From: Lachnospiraceae bacterium
GTDB lineage: Bacteria; Bacillota; Clostridia; Lachnospirales; Lachnospiraceae
DNA: 64,000 bases
Assembly (NCBI GenBank): GCA_024693845.1
Contig: JAILKJ010000077.1
Location: forward strand, 1-64,000
Direction of reading: 5' to 3'
The position numbers were made by a program, and so were the translations under genes. The notes beneath the pieces were generated by a model. The model saw only the letters and a list, made by a program, of their open reading frames with translations. It was not told the DNA's origin and did no database searches. Positions 35,901 through 44,258 of this stretch are shown here, in pieces; the stretch's first letter is position 1, and each line of letters opens with the position of its first letter.

Positions 35901-38900
35901 GACGGGGGCAGTGACTACGATCCCCAGAGCAATGACCGCTACGGCTTCCGTATCGACTTTGCGGACAAGTCCGACGCGGGACTGGAGTGTCTGTCCTATC
36001 GTGGCAAGACCAGCCTGAAGAACGGTGGCTATGTGGAAAGCCTGGAGCTGAAGATGGTCTATACGGATGTGGCCGGAAAGACCCGTGTGCTTACTTTGCC
36101 CGTGATCACAAATGCCTTGAAGTGGGCGGCAGATCACGGTGTGGGAGATAAAGAAGTAGCAGGGGTTTATCAGGTGGGACAGAGTCTGTATTTTGACGGC
36201 ATGATCCCCGGCTTTTCCAAAGTGAACAGTATTTCCCTTCTGACAGGAAATGATAAGGTTATTGCAGACTGCGGCATGAAGAAGAATACCAATGCCACTT
36301 CACAGCAGCAGGATCGACGCAACCAAAGTAACGGAGAGTCAGCTGCCATTACCTGCTTTGCCATGTACCATATTAAGGACGGCGTCAGTGTGAAGGCCTC
36401 TCTGGACGGCTCCTTCATTCACTATGACTATCAGGGACTGCCTATTTTCTATCGTATGGCAGAGACGGAATACGGTATGGATCTGGAGGCAAATACTGAA
36501 TTTACCCTGCAGCTTACAACGCCGGAGAGCGAGAACGATATGGTTCCGCCGGGTTGGAACACGAAAAAATATCTGGTGGGTGTGACTACGGATTCCTCCA
36601 GAGCTTCGGGAACTCTGGCTGATGTGAAGATGCAGTTTGCCTACACCGATACGGCAGGCGCCGCTAACTACACGGAATGGTTTTCTCTTCGGGATCAGGC
36701 CAGGAGCTTTTACGGATACTGGTATTCGGATACCACCAAAAACGGTGATTTCGGCTACGTGAACGGAATGTCCCCGGGCAATAAGATGTATTTCATCATA
36801 TCGGTTGCAAATGTGGATCAGTTTACCAATGCCCGCTATCAGCTGGAGAGCGGAACGGATGACTGGCAGACCAACGGACTGGAGATCTGGGCGCTGGATT
36901 CCCTTACGGGACTGGAAAGCGACTGGACCCAGATAAACAGCAGAAACGGAGATACGGTGCTGCAGAGTGATGCCCGTTTTTATCGTGAGTTCAACGGTAT
37001 TAATATCCTGAACATCGAAGGAAAGACAGTGTCGGAGTCCGCAGATGATGAGGACGGCGTTCAGGGAAGCGATTATTCCTATCTTCCGGATTCTCTGCTG
37101 GTGCAGAGCAACGAGCCTGTGGAGTGGATCTTCAAATCCAAGGATCTGGAAGAGACAGAGGATGAGAGCTTTGCCAATATAGGTTATGACATGACCTATG
37201 AGGATTGTTTGCAGAACTTCGGTTTTGACAAGCCCAGAAGAACCTATAAGATAAAGGTTAAAGTATCGGACCAGGCCATCGATATTTCCGGAAACGGAGA
37301 TTGCGGTTCCAAGAATAATTTCTACTTCCAGCTCCTGTTTGAGAACGGCAGCTCGGCAGTAGTGCTGGCCAATACACAGCTGGAGGGTGATATCTTCCGT
37401 ACGGGTAACACGGAGACCATCACCATCAGCACCAATAAGGATTACGGAAATGTGACGGGTGTGCGTATCATACCCGAAGAAGTACAGGAAGACGCGGAGG
37501 CGGATGATAAGCTGAAGATCGATGAGATCCGCGTGGTAGAGGACAGCCTGGATTCCTTCAGTGAGACCTGGATCGTGGAGGGAACATCCATCCCCAACGA
37601 AGGTTGGATCGGTAAAAAGAGCTATCTGGATGACGGTCAGAAGAACACGGCCATTGAGGAGAATATGGGTCGTTACCTGGCGGAGATCGCCACGGATCTG
37701 CCCATTACGGTACATACCAATGAGCTGAACCTGCTCTGCTGTCTGACCACGGATGAATATGCTGAGGATACGTCCCAGTTCTACGGTGAGATGAAGCTGA
37801 CAGTGGACTATATCCAGACAGACGGAACACCCAATACGGAAACCTTTGATATCGTGGAGGCAATGTATAAGTATTACAATAAGCCGGTAGAGCACGATCA
37901 GGATACGGTGGATCAGGGACGTACGGCGGCCCGTGATCCGGCAGTGTCCAATCGCTACATGATGTTCCGCGGAGGTCATACGGACCGCTTCAACATTACG
38001 CTTCGTAATGTTAAGAGCCTGTACCAGGCGACCCTGACCGGTCAGAGCAGAGGTGATACCTCGGAGCTTTCCATCGCAGCGCTGTCCTTTAATACCATTG
38101 AAGAGGCAGGCCGTCTGCAGATCTCCAATAAGGATGAGTATGTCCGCACCGGAAAGACCACGCTGATCACCAGTAACTCGGTGGTGACCAATGAAAATGC
38201 AAAGTTGGCGAACACTTTTGCCAAGGGAGACGAACAAAAGATCAAGATCGGCCTTCTGCCCAATGAGGTGGAGGTGAAGGATCAGGGATCCAAGTGGCTT
38301 GCAGTCTTCTCCAGAGAGCCCGTATCCCAGAATGATACATTGAACATTTATGTTTATCCCACAGAGGATTCCATCCCCGTGAGCCAGTTCGGTCTGACCT
38401 GTAAGGCGGAGTATACCAATGTTTCGGGAACGCCTTATGTGACAGGACAGGTGCCGATGCAGAAGCATGAATCCACGGGTGAGGATGATAAGCCGTACTT
38501 CTATGTGAACGGGATCACGGCCAAAGGCATCGCTTCCCTGGATGCTCTGTATGCGGTAGGAGACAATTCCTTCGGAGATCAGAACGCTTATATCGACTAT
38601 GCTGTGATCCAGCAGGTACGATCGGGAACGGTGATCAACACCTGGCACAGAGCCGGAAACAGAGGTCTGGTCAGCAGCGGCGTTCGCATGAACCTGCAGG
38701 GAGAACAGACCGCCGGGCTGTATGACAGACAGAAGGTACTGGTACAGTTGTCTCCGGATATGTTAACAGAGGAGACCAAGCTTCTGGCGGAGAAGGATGA
38801 TATAGCCATCTCCCTGCGCTATACCACCACCATGGATCCCACGGGCAAGGAAGTATTCTCGGCTTATAAGTACATCACGGATCAGAATTACACCAGGATC

Positions 38901-39989
38901 CAGCCGGGTCAGATCATAGAGATGACCTTTGATGAACCGTATATCAAGGAGATCACCGGTGTCAGGATCATCAAGTTCGGTGATACTCTCAAGGCCTGCG
39001 CAGATGGGGTGGCTGTAGCCAATTACCACAGGACAAACAGTGCGGATACGGATCTGGGTCTGGCGGGCTGGTACAGCTTCGGAGAAAAGACCGTGCTCAT
39101 GGGTACTCCTACCACCATCGAAAAGACAGGCTCCGAGCTGGCATCGGAGAACGTGATACAGCCACTTAGGATCGCCTTTACCACGGCGGGAGCCAAGGGC
39201 TTTACCGAGTCCGGAACGGACACACCGGTACGGATGACGGTAGGCTATGAGGATGCCTATAAGAAGGTTCGTGAGGTAACCTTCAGTGATATCACCAAGT
39301 TCATCACAGACAGGGATGTTCATTCCTTCCAGACGGGTCAGACCCAGGAGATCTGCCTGCTGACGGCGGGAATGCAGAAGGTTCGTTATGTGATCTTGGA
39401 GCCTTATAACAGTCTGGCAGAGGATGGCAGTGTGACCACGGGTGATCTGGTAGCGGCCGGCTGGACAATAGACCAGATCACGGCACAGCTGGGTGACTAC
39501 GGAAATCCGGTTTCCAGGACCGTGGAAGATCGGATCTATGAAGGTCAGCCGAAGAAGATCAATCTGACCAATATGTCCATGACGGTATCGGCGTACTTCT
39601 ACTCCGAGATCATCAATTCCAATGATATCCGTACCGTAACGGACAGGGATGCGGACTTTACCATAGCATCCGACGTATCGGTATTCTTCCGTCCGGAGCT
39701 TTACGGCTCGGATGAGGGCATGAATGTCACGGTATTAAGGAAGGTAGGAGATACGAAGGAAACGGTAAGCGGTATGCTGAGTTCCGCTGAGAACGAGAAA
39801 ACGAAGAAGACGGAATACACCTTTACACCGGAGCGCAATTACACCGGAGATAACGTGGTTTATTACGTAACCTTCGAAAGCAAGGAAAATGAGGCGGTAC
39901 ACGTAACCTTTACGGTTACGGTACAGCCGGAGGAAGTAACCGTCAGCGGAAATTCGACGACTACCACAGGCGGGAACGAAGATATCTAA
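32961..39989 (+). CDS. Giant exported protein (2342 aa) of the T4SS locus
   Basis: The largest gene in the window. A signal peptide (basic start, then LAALLLAMAVVSSSIPVSAQ) directs export. An N-terminal region has two similar units (about residues 89-130 and 217-258) with RYFR.....G....LG..YD and SGxFxKGEG, suggesting a beta-propeller or carbohydrate-binding repeat. The middle and C-terminal parts are beta-rich. A segment at about 1410-1530 (YKIKVKVSDQAIDIS ... NFYFQLLFENGS ... VTGVRII) resembles PLAT/LH2 domains. It ends in a Thr/Gly tail without LPXTG or membrane anchor, so retention is unexplained. AGGAG precedes the ATG. It is the first gene behind ECF promoter 4 and precedes a small coiled-coil gene by 55 bases. 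It is a candidate structural cap, adhesin or secreted effector. Confidence 0.72.
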   Translation: MKRFDASNRMKKNRRMGKRLAALLLAMAVVSSSIPVSAQMTDDDKGSDTDRKEEYSADGVAEQLTFDADRDTQSLDAAQAAGSTSGDRYFRDDVSGKIYRLGYTYDDYSPTRSGVFVKGEGDSIMIYDPAADMEYDREGFAKANKLPAGSGIVILNDYVIISDTGNEVVILWPEQKQIKKRAYDFTREKGHGFTELSEEESKSYKNTTDTQAYGGKRYFRVIKTGEVIELGPEYDGFVPTYSGLFIKGEGKDVTLYSPILRKLFSLEDITSEYRNEITVSEIQNIRVNEKDYLCLKSKIKSLYFLYPTSGAKDSNFRAYYTVTSRLYFDDAFVKGDKEYGFAELTGDELDTYLAEGSLEKKKEALEKKRQILLEQNEAKKNNSVSENTALTDDETVGGDTNPGRQTFYIDPGEAMQTVAVDSFYKPIAGGYFVDLDLELMLDANNGILSDLDLMVTAAKNPAAKAAGAANWAVENDILVMNLKDGSKLAYDPDLRILTDVASYKAKAEQEGLTVFEPIFTEDVHKYESREFIDTDNTEILEDLDTGKTYTVPVGGIMLSGGFLYYKDTPRKCGLIININTGERFKFYTSNYSGLCLDGQVEDGAIRDGNLYFDPITKKWGTGKPVKAGRYESVRMIGDQVLRHGYVAWMDDKTQEVVIVKEGWTPLHGGGLFKDGVYKIGESGEEKKIPNGFTRQYHSNLLNPVTGQIMDLSTGKETNRTVADNQGTYVLFDMSEPEQGASNQRKEGDDGGEGDVSASVPFVEAEANTYILEATTGAEAGDNIAFFIVSYESDGQDRSIYVFPKSGDFAEGMKEMNAASEKNGVDIIKKNQEYMSYTDLVNATPVGGKANETITPLASESKNQVMFHTKEKIDKVKNIEFFTHYVKGGHNGWTCQGLSVYEVGKIYGLDMVGGFSKEYFANFSGKLLADLKFSGSKDGGFKTYTWANDLVENLGGTTVVDEKGNKTFRENPYSKIMTEGFDGGSDYDPQSNDRYGFRIDFADKSDAGLECLSYRGKTSLKNGGYVESLELKMVYTDVAGKTRVLTLPVITNALKWAADHGVGDKEVAGVYQVGQSLYFDGMIPGFSKVNSISLLTGNDKVIADCGMKKNTNATSQQQDRRNQSNGESAAITCFAMYHIKDGVSVKASLDGSFIHYDYQGLPIFYRMAETEYGMDLEANTEFTLQLTTPESENDMVPPGWNTKKYLVGVTTDSSRASGTLADVKMQFAYTDTAGAANYTEWFSLRDQARSFYGYWYSDTTKNGDFGYVNGMSPGNKMYFIISVANVDQFTNARYQLESGTDDWQTNGLEIWALDSLTGLESDWTQINSRNGDTVLQSDARFYREFNGINILNIEGKTVSESADDEDGVQGSDYSYLPDSLLVQSNEPVEWIFKSKDLEETEDESFANIGYDMTYEDCLQNFGFDKPRRTYKIKVKVSDQAIDISGNGDCGSKNNFYFQLLFENGSSAVVLANTQLEGDIFRTGNTETITISTNKDYGNVTGVRIIPEEVQEDAEADDKLKIDEIRVVEDSLDSFSETWIVEGTSIPNEGWIGKKSYLDDGQKNTAIEENMGRYLAEIATDLPITVHTNELNLLCCLTTDEYAEDTSQFYGEMKLTVDYIQTDGTPNTETFDIVEAMYKYYNKPVEHDQDTVDQGRTAARDPAVSNRYMMFRGGHTDRFNITLRNVKSLYQATLTGQSRGDTSELSIAALSFNTIEEAGRLQISNKDEYVRTGKTTLITSNSVVTNENAKLANTFAKGDEQKIKIGLLPNEVEVKDQGSKWLAVFSREPVSQNDTLNIYVYPTEDSIPVSQFGLTCKAEYTNVSGTPYVTGQVPMQKHESTGEDDKPYFYVNGITAKGIASLDALYAVGDNSFGDQNAYIDYAVIQQVRSGTVINTWHRAGNRGLVSSGVRMNLQGEQTAGLYDRQKVLVQLSPDMLTEETKLLAEKDDIAISLRYTTTMDPTGKEVFSAYKYITDQNYTRIQPGQIIEMTFDEPYIKEITGVRIIKFGDTLKACADGVAVANYHRTNSADTDLGLAGWYSFGEKTVLMGTPTTIEKTGSELASENVIQPLRIAFTTAGAKGFTESGTDTPVRMTVGYEDAYKKVREVTFSDITKFITDRDVHSFQTGQTQEICLLTAGMQKVRYVILEPYNSLAEDGSVTTGDLVAAGWTIDQITAQLGDYGNPVSRTVEDRIYEGQPKKINLTNMSMTVSAYFYSEIINSNDIRTVTDRDADFTIASDVSVFFRPELYGSDEGMNVTVLRKVGDTKETVSGMLSSAENEKTKKTEYTFTPERNYTGDNVVYYVTFESKENEAVHVTFTVTVQPEEVTVSGNSTTTTGGNEDI

Positions 39990-40044
39990 AAACGGCAGCA
40001 GACTGATCGGCTGCGGAAGAATAAAAGAACAGGAGGAAAAGGGT

Positions 40045-40407
40045 ATGGGAACATTTGAATTCCTGGGAAGTGATTTCAGACTGGATTTTCTGGAAGAGAT
40101 CAAGAAACGGCAGAAGGAGATCGAGCGCCTGCAGAAAGAGCAGGAGGAGCTGCAGAGAAAAATGGCCGCCTTCTTTTATCTTCGGATGATGTTTGACCGT
40201 CTTGAGGAGCTTTCCCGCGACGGCAAGAATGTCTGGGATGACACCGAAAAGAACAGGGAAAGACTTTCCAGGATCCTTTCCGAGGACAACATCAATGATC
40301 ATGTGGAGGATATGATGGATGCCATGAAGGGCTTCGGATTGGAAAAGCAGAAGGCCGGAGCACCTTTGGCCCATCAGAAAAAAGATGGACCCGCAAGACA
40401 GCTGTAA
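40045..40407 (+). CDS. Small coiled-coil protein
   Basis: A 120-residue cytosolic protein not assigned to a family. Residues 15-50 form a clear coiled coil (EEIKKRQKEIERLQKEQEEL) and a second helical part follows to about 95; the tail is basic. AGGAGGAAAAGGGT before the ATG is a strong ribosome site. It begins a closely spaced run with the RsbW-like and STAS genes (17 and 59 bases apart), and may be cotranscribed with the giant exported protein. It could be an adaptor for the partner-switch proteins. Function is unknown. Confidence 0.68.
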   Translation: MGTFEFLGSDFRLDFLEEIKKRQKEIERLQKEQEELQRKMAAFFYLRMMFDRLEELSRDGKNVWDDTEKNRERLSRILSEDNINDHVEDMMDAMKGFGLEKQKAGAPLAHQKKDGPARQL

Positions 40408-40424
40408 GGGCGGAGGAAGAGCAT

Positions 40425-40835
40425 ATGAAACAGTTAGAAGTAGCTGCAGATGTGAAACAGCTGGACAGAGTGCAGGACTTTGTCAGGGAGCAGCTGGAGG
40501 CTTATGATGTGGATCCGAAGGTGATGTTCCAGTTGGAACTGGCCGTGGAGGAGATCTTCACGAATATCTCCAGCTATGCCTATAATCCCGTTGTGGGACA
40601 GGCTATGATCAATTGCTATGTAGAGAACGAGCCCCTCAGAGTGACCATACAGTTTATGGATCATGGTAAGCCCTTCGATCCCCTGGCCGGAGAAGATGCG
40701 GACACCTCGGAGGATGCGCTGATGGAGCGGACCGGAGGTCTGGGTATTTTTCTGGTGAAGAAAAATATGGATGATGTATCTTACAGCTATGAGGATGGCA
40801 AAAATGTGCTGACAATATCCAAGACGCTGACATGA
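40425..40835 (+). CDS. RsbW/SpoIIAB-like anti-sigma serine kinase (GHKL ATPase)
   Basis: A 136-residue single-domain GHKL ATPase of the partner-switching type. In known systems such a kinase binds and holds a sigma factor or another target, and phosphorylates a STAS antagonist on Ser/Thr. Visible motifs: N-box ELAVEEIFTNISSYAY (about 37-52, with Glu and Asn), G1 box DHGKPFDP (about 79), and G2 box GGLGIFLVKKNMDD (about 104). It is followed after 59 bases by the STAS gene, the expected partner. No PP2C phosphatase or SigB/SigF-type factor is nearby, so target and reset enzyme are unknown. GGAGGAAG precedes the ATG. Confidence 0.9.
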   Translation: MKQLEVAADVKQLDRVQDFVREQLEAYDVDPKVMFQLELAVEEIFTNISSYAYNPVVGQAMINCYVENEPLRVTIQFMDHGKPFDPLAGEDADTSEDALMERTGGLGIFLVKKNMDDVSYSYEDGKNVLTISKTLT

Positions 40836-40894
40836 TAAAAGCTGACAGGAAGCTGACAAGATAAGAGAAACACAGGTAAATAAAGGAGGAAAAT

Positions 40895-41194
40895 ATGACC
40901 ATCAATCTGATAGACAACGGAACAAGCGGTGAATTGCTTTTAGAGGGAAGACTGGATTCGGCTACGGCTCCCGAGACGGAAGAGATCGTTATGCAGACCA
41001 CGGAAAAGTATGAGGAGCTGACATTGAACATGAAGGATCTGGCGTATCTTTCCAGTGCAGGTCTTCGTATTCTCAAAAAGGCTCATGTTGCCATGAAGAA
41101 AAAGGGCGGCAATCTCATTCTGACCAATGTGAATGACATGATTAATGAAGTGTTTGAAATGACCGGATTCGCAGGGATCCTGGATATCCGTTGA
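40895..41194 (+). CDS. STAS-domain anti-sigma-factor antagonist (RsbV/SpoIIAA-like)
   Basis: A 99-residue STAS protein. Partners of this type are phosphorylated by an RsbW-like kinase and, when unphosphorylated, trap the kinase. The phospho-acceptor region LAYLSSAGLRILKKAH (Ser at about 52-53) is intact, preceded by LEGRLDSATAP and followed by the typical ILTNVNDMINEVFEMTGF C-terminal half. AAGGAGG precedes the ATG. It lies between the kinase and a membrane protein gene (21 bases on). Its position behind the giant exported protein suggests partner switching controls some step of T4SS activity or the EAL protein, but that is inference. Confidence 0.92.
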   Translation: MTINLIDNGTSGELLLEGRLDSATAPETEEIVMQTTEKYEELTLNMKDLAYLSSAGLRILKKAHVAMKKKGGNLILTNVNDMINEVFEMTGFAGILDIR

Positions 41195-41215
41195 CAAAAG
41201 GATAAGGAGAAGGGT

Positions 41216-41875
41216 ATGGAGCAGATCAATACGTTGGGGACTTCCCTCTGGGACAATCTTTCACAGATCAAAATGGAAGGCCCTGTTTTGTGCGGGGTTA
41301 TGATCCTTTTGAGTCTGCTGATCTGTTTTGAAGGATACAAGCTGTATCGGCTGGCTCTGCTGTGTATGGGCTTTGCCGTCGGCTTTTCCTTGACACATAA
41401 AGTGCTGGAGGCATTAAAAGTGCCCCTCAGTGCTCAGCAGTTTTTGATGGCCCAGACCATCGTGGGGATCATCTGTGCGGTGATCTCTGCCAGCCTGGTT
41501 AAGATCGGTGTATTCCTGATTGCCTACTATTTTGTGAAGCATTCCCTGGCAGCGCCCATAGCAGCCTTTGTTCTGGGACTGGCGGGAGAAAAGCTCAGCA
41601 TTCCGAACTTCCTTACGCCCATCCTGACATCAGTCATCGGCCTGGTGGCGGCTTTCTGGATCGCCAGGTTGACGGCGGATTCCCTCCGACCCGTCATTGT
41701 GATCCTGACAGCGGCGGTGGGCGGTTTTGCCTTGATCAATTATCTGGTGGCACTGTTCCCGGTATTCCCTTATGATCTGAGCTTTATGCCTCCGGAGGGA
41801 AGCATGATCTGGATGGGGGCCAAGGTCTTCGTGACGGCAGCCGGTGTGGGGATCCAGGGCCTGAAGGACAATTGA
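41216..41875 (+). CDS. Polytopic membrane protein (DUF4203/TMEM198-like)
   Basis: A 219-residue protein with seven probable membrane helices spread over residues 20-215 and little else. The glycine-rich helices (CMGFAVGFSLTHKV, GVFLIAYYFVKHSLAAP) and the overall pattern resemble the DUF4203/TMEM198 group, whose biochemical role in bacteria is not known to me. There is no signal peptide separate from helix 1. AAGGAGAAGGGT precedes the ATG. It is 21 bases after the STAS gene and 28 before the EAL gene, so it is likely in the same transcript. Confidence 0.6.
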   Translation: MEQINTLGTSLWDNLSQIKMEGPVLCGVMILLSLLICFEGYKLYRLALLCMGFAVGFSLTHKVLEALKVPLSAQQFLMAQTIVGIICAVISASLVKIGVFLIAYYFVKHSLAAPIAAFVLGLAGEKLSIPNFLTPILTSVIGLVAAFWIARLTADSLRPVIVILTAAVGGFALINYLVALFPVFPYDLSFMPPEGSMIWMGAKVFVTAAGVGIQGLKDN

Positions 41876-41903
41876 AAATATAATTTTCGGTTGAGGTAAC
41901 GAC

Positions 41904-44132
41904 ATGAAAAAGAAAGAACAGCGACTGAAGAAACTGAGGAGAGGAAGAGTATGGGGCGGCTTTGCGGCCCTTCTTTTTGTGATCATCATACTGAGCTTTG
42001 CTCTTGTCTTTTTTGTGAGCAGCTTTATCTATTATGTGCTGAAGACAAACCTGAACAGCGAATATGAAAAGATCAATTATATAGCCGAACTCTATGATAA
42101 GGGTACCTCGGACGAACAGATCCGTAAGATCATGAATGCCAATGTACGTGATTTTGTGGTCAAGGATAAGGACGGTAATATCCTGCATCAGATGGGAGAG
42201 GACACCATGTCCGGGGAGAGCGGTTATGCGGTGCTTGCCATTAATCTGATCATGTCGGAGGATGATCTGGAAAAAGGCGGCAAGCCGGAACAGGAAAACA
42301 GCTTTAAGGTGGATCTGTACACTGCTCCGCTGGAGGATGTGGGGATCAGCTACTCCGTCACAAGTGAGGCTGACCGCATGGATGAAGACGAAAATGATGA
42401 CGAAGATAATGACGAAGCTGATGATACGGATACCAGGATCGGTACGGTCAATTCCATTACCCATGTACTGATCGTGACGGATGCCAAGGCACCTTACCTG
42501 TATGGTGTAGATGAAAATCTCTGGCCCAAGTTCAAACCGTTGCTCCGCCATATGGGTCAGGAGGCTTTTGATAAAGGTGCGCAGGAGGTTCTGCTTCCCT
42601 ATTGGATCGGCCTGAAAGCCGATGATGGCCGCAGCTTTTACGGGAAGGCATTTTTCAAGATCACTATGGATGATGCTGCGATCATGTTGGTTACCGTAGT
42701 GTTCATCATGCTGATGATGCTGATCAGTTTTCTGATCCTTATCTTTTCGCTCATCGGCAGTATTCATAAACAACGGAAATTCACGGCGGTTCTGTTTATG
42801 GACGAGGTGACCGGCGGTCGCAACTGGATCTGGTTTTTGACCAGGGTGGGTGCTTACCTTCGCAGGCGCAGAAACGACAAGTATAACTTTGCCATCATCG
42901 ATCTGGTATTTGTCAATTATCGGAATTACTGCATGTGTCATTCCGTTGCCAAGGGCGAGGAGCTGCTGACCAAGGTGGATATACTGACAAAGAGCATGCT
43001 CAACAGGAAAAAGGAAGCCTGTGCACACTATGCTTCGGCCAACTTCGGTCTGCTTTTGAAATATGAGAATCCCGAGGAGCTTGCCGGCAGGCTGAAGGCC
43101 ATGCTGGAAAGGCTGGAGAAAGTGGAGGAAACCCACAATTTCCGGTTCCATCTGGGCGTGAACATGCTGCCCGCCAAAACGGACGGACGGGGCAGGCTTC
43201 TGCGCCGCAAGAAGATCAATCTGGACGAAGAATACAACAATGCCTGCACTGCAAGGGCTACGCTTTCGGATACGGACAGCTCCGGCATTGCCTATTTTGA
43301 TGAGAAGCTGGTGGAGGAGCAGAAGTGGCTGGATATCGTTCAGGAGGAACAGAAAAAGGCGCTGGATAACGAAGAATTCCGTGTTTACTATCAGCCCAAA
43401 TACAATCCCGTGACCAATGATCTTTCCGGTGCAGAGGCCCTGATCCGCTGGGAATCTCCCACCTATGGCTTCTTAAGTCCCGGCAGGTTTATTCCTATTT
43501 TTGAGAAAAACGGTTTCATTACCGAGATCGATCACTATATGCTGAAGCACGTGGCAAAGGATCAGAAACGCTGGAAGGATGAGGGACGGCCCTGTGTGCC
43601 TGTTTCAGTCAATATCTCCCGGGCGCATTTTGTGGAAAGTAATCTGGCAGAGCAAATCCGGGATATGGTAGATGCGGAGGGTACCCCTCATGATCTTATC
43701 GAGCTGGAGCTGACGGAGAGTGCTTTCTTCGATGATAAAAATGCCATCATCCGCACCATCCGCAAGCTGAAGGAGTATGGATTTACCGTTTCCATGGATG
43801 ATTTCGGTTCCGGCTACTCCTCACTGAATTCCCTGAAGGATATGCCGCTGGATGTGCTGAAGTTGGATGCGGAATTCTTCCGCGGGGATAATACCGGTGA
43901 GCGGGGCGAGATCGTGGTCAAGGAAGCCCTGAAGCTTGCCAAGGCCCTGAATATGAGGACCGTGGCAGAGGGCGTTGAGATCAGTGAACAGGTGGATTTC
44001 CTGGCAAGCCAGGGCTGTGATATGATCCAGGGATATATCTTTGCCAAGCCCATGCCGGGTGAAGAATACAAGGATATGATGGGTCATAAGGGTGTGCAGC
44101 AGACGCCCGGCACGGCCGCTGCAGAGAAGTAA
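41904..44132 (+). CDS. Membrane EAL-domain protein with degenerate GGDEF domain (c-di-GMP phosphodiesterase)
   Basis: A 742-residue protein expected to hydrolyse cyclic di-GMP. A membrane helix (about 20-47), an extracellular sensor-like part (about 50-250) with an acidic insert (about 153-175), and a second helix (about 252-285) precede a GGDEF-like domain (about 290-445). That domain has lost its signature (ASANFG replaces GGDEF), so it should not make c-di-GMP. The EAL domain (about 465-735) keeps EAL itself in GAEALIRWE (about 510), NISR, ELTES and DDFGSGYSSL (about 632), implying activity. TGAGGT precedes the ATG. It is the last gene of the T4SS-like region, followed by the Cys-leader promoter. 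Its link to secretion is positional. Confidence 0.9.
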   Translation: MKKKEQRLKKLRRGRVWGGFAALLFVIIILSFALVFFVSSFIYYVLKTNLNSEYEKINYIAELYDKGTSDEQIRKIMNANVRDFVVKDKDGNILHQMGEDTMSGESGYAVLAINLIMSEDDLEKGGKPEQENSFKVDLYTAPLEDVGISYSVTSEADRMDEDENDDEDNDEADDTDTRIGTVNSITHVLIVTDAKAPYLYGVDENLWPKFKPLLRHMGQEAFDKGAQEVLLPYWIGLKADDGRSFYGKAFFKITMDDAAIMLVTVVFIMLMMLISFLILIFSLIGSIHKQRKFTAVLFMDEVTGGRNWIWFLTRVGAYLRRRRNDKYNFAIIDLVFVNYRNYCMCHSVAKGEELLTKVDILTKSMLNRKKEACAHYASANFGLLLKYENPEELAGRLKAMLERLEKVEETHNFRFHLGVNMLPAKTDGRGRLLRRKKINLDEEYNNACTARATLSDTDSSGIAYFDEKLVEEQKWLDIVQEEQKKALDNEEFRVYYQPKYNPVTNDLSGAEALIRWESPTYGFLSPGRFIPIFEKNGFITEIDHYMLKHVAKDQKRWKDEGRPCVPVSVNISRAHFVESNLAEQIRDMVDAEGTPHDLIELELTESAFFDDKNAIIRTIRKLKEYGFTVSMDDFGSGYSSLNSLKDMPLDVLKLDAEFFRGDNTGERGEIVVKEALKLAKALNMRTVAEGVEISEQVDFLASQGCDMIQGYIFAKPMPGEEYKDMMGHKGVQQTPGTAAAEK

Positions 44133-44181
44133 CAGAGGCATCAGAAATACAGAAAATTTAAAAAATTTTCAAAAAACCCTA

Positions 44182-44210
44182 TTGACATATCGGATAAATA
44201 GGTTTATTAT
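44182..44210 (+). promoter_or_regulatory. Promoter of the sulfur amino acid import operon with overlapping inverted repeat
   Basis: TTGACA at 44182-44187, a 17-base spacer and TATTAT at 44205-44210. An imperfect inverted repeat, AAACCCTATT (44174-44183) and AAATAGGTTT (44196-44205), overlaps both boxes and could bind a repressor; its identity cannot be read from sequence. Confidence 0.82.
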
Positions 44211-44258
44211 CACTACCCATAGGGACAACCCTTAAGACCATCGAAAGGAGAATGACAA

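Noticed and set aside
14474..44132. Integrative conjugative element
   Set aside because: No relaxase, integrase, excisionase, replication gene or flanking repeats were found, and the flanks show no interrupted gene or tRNA.
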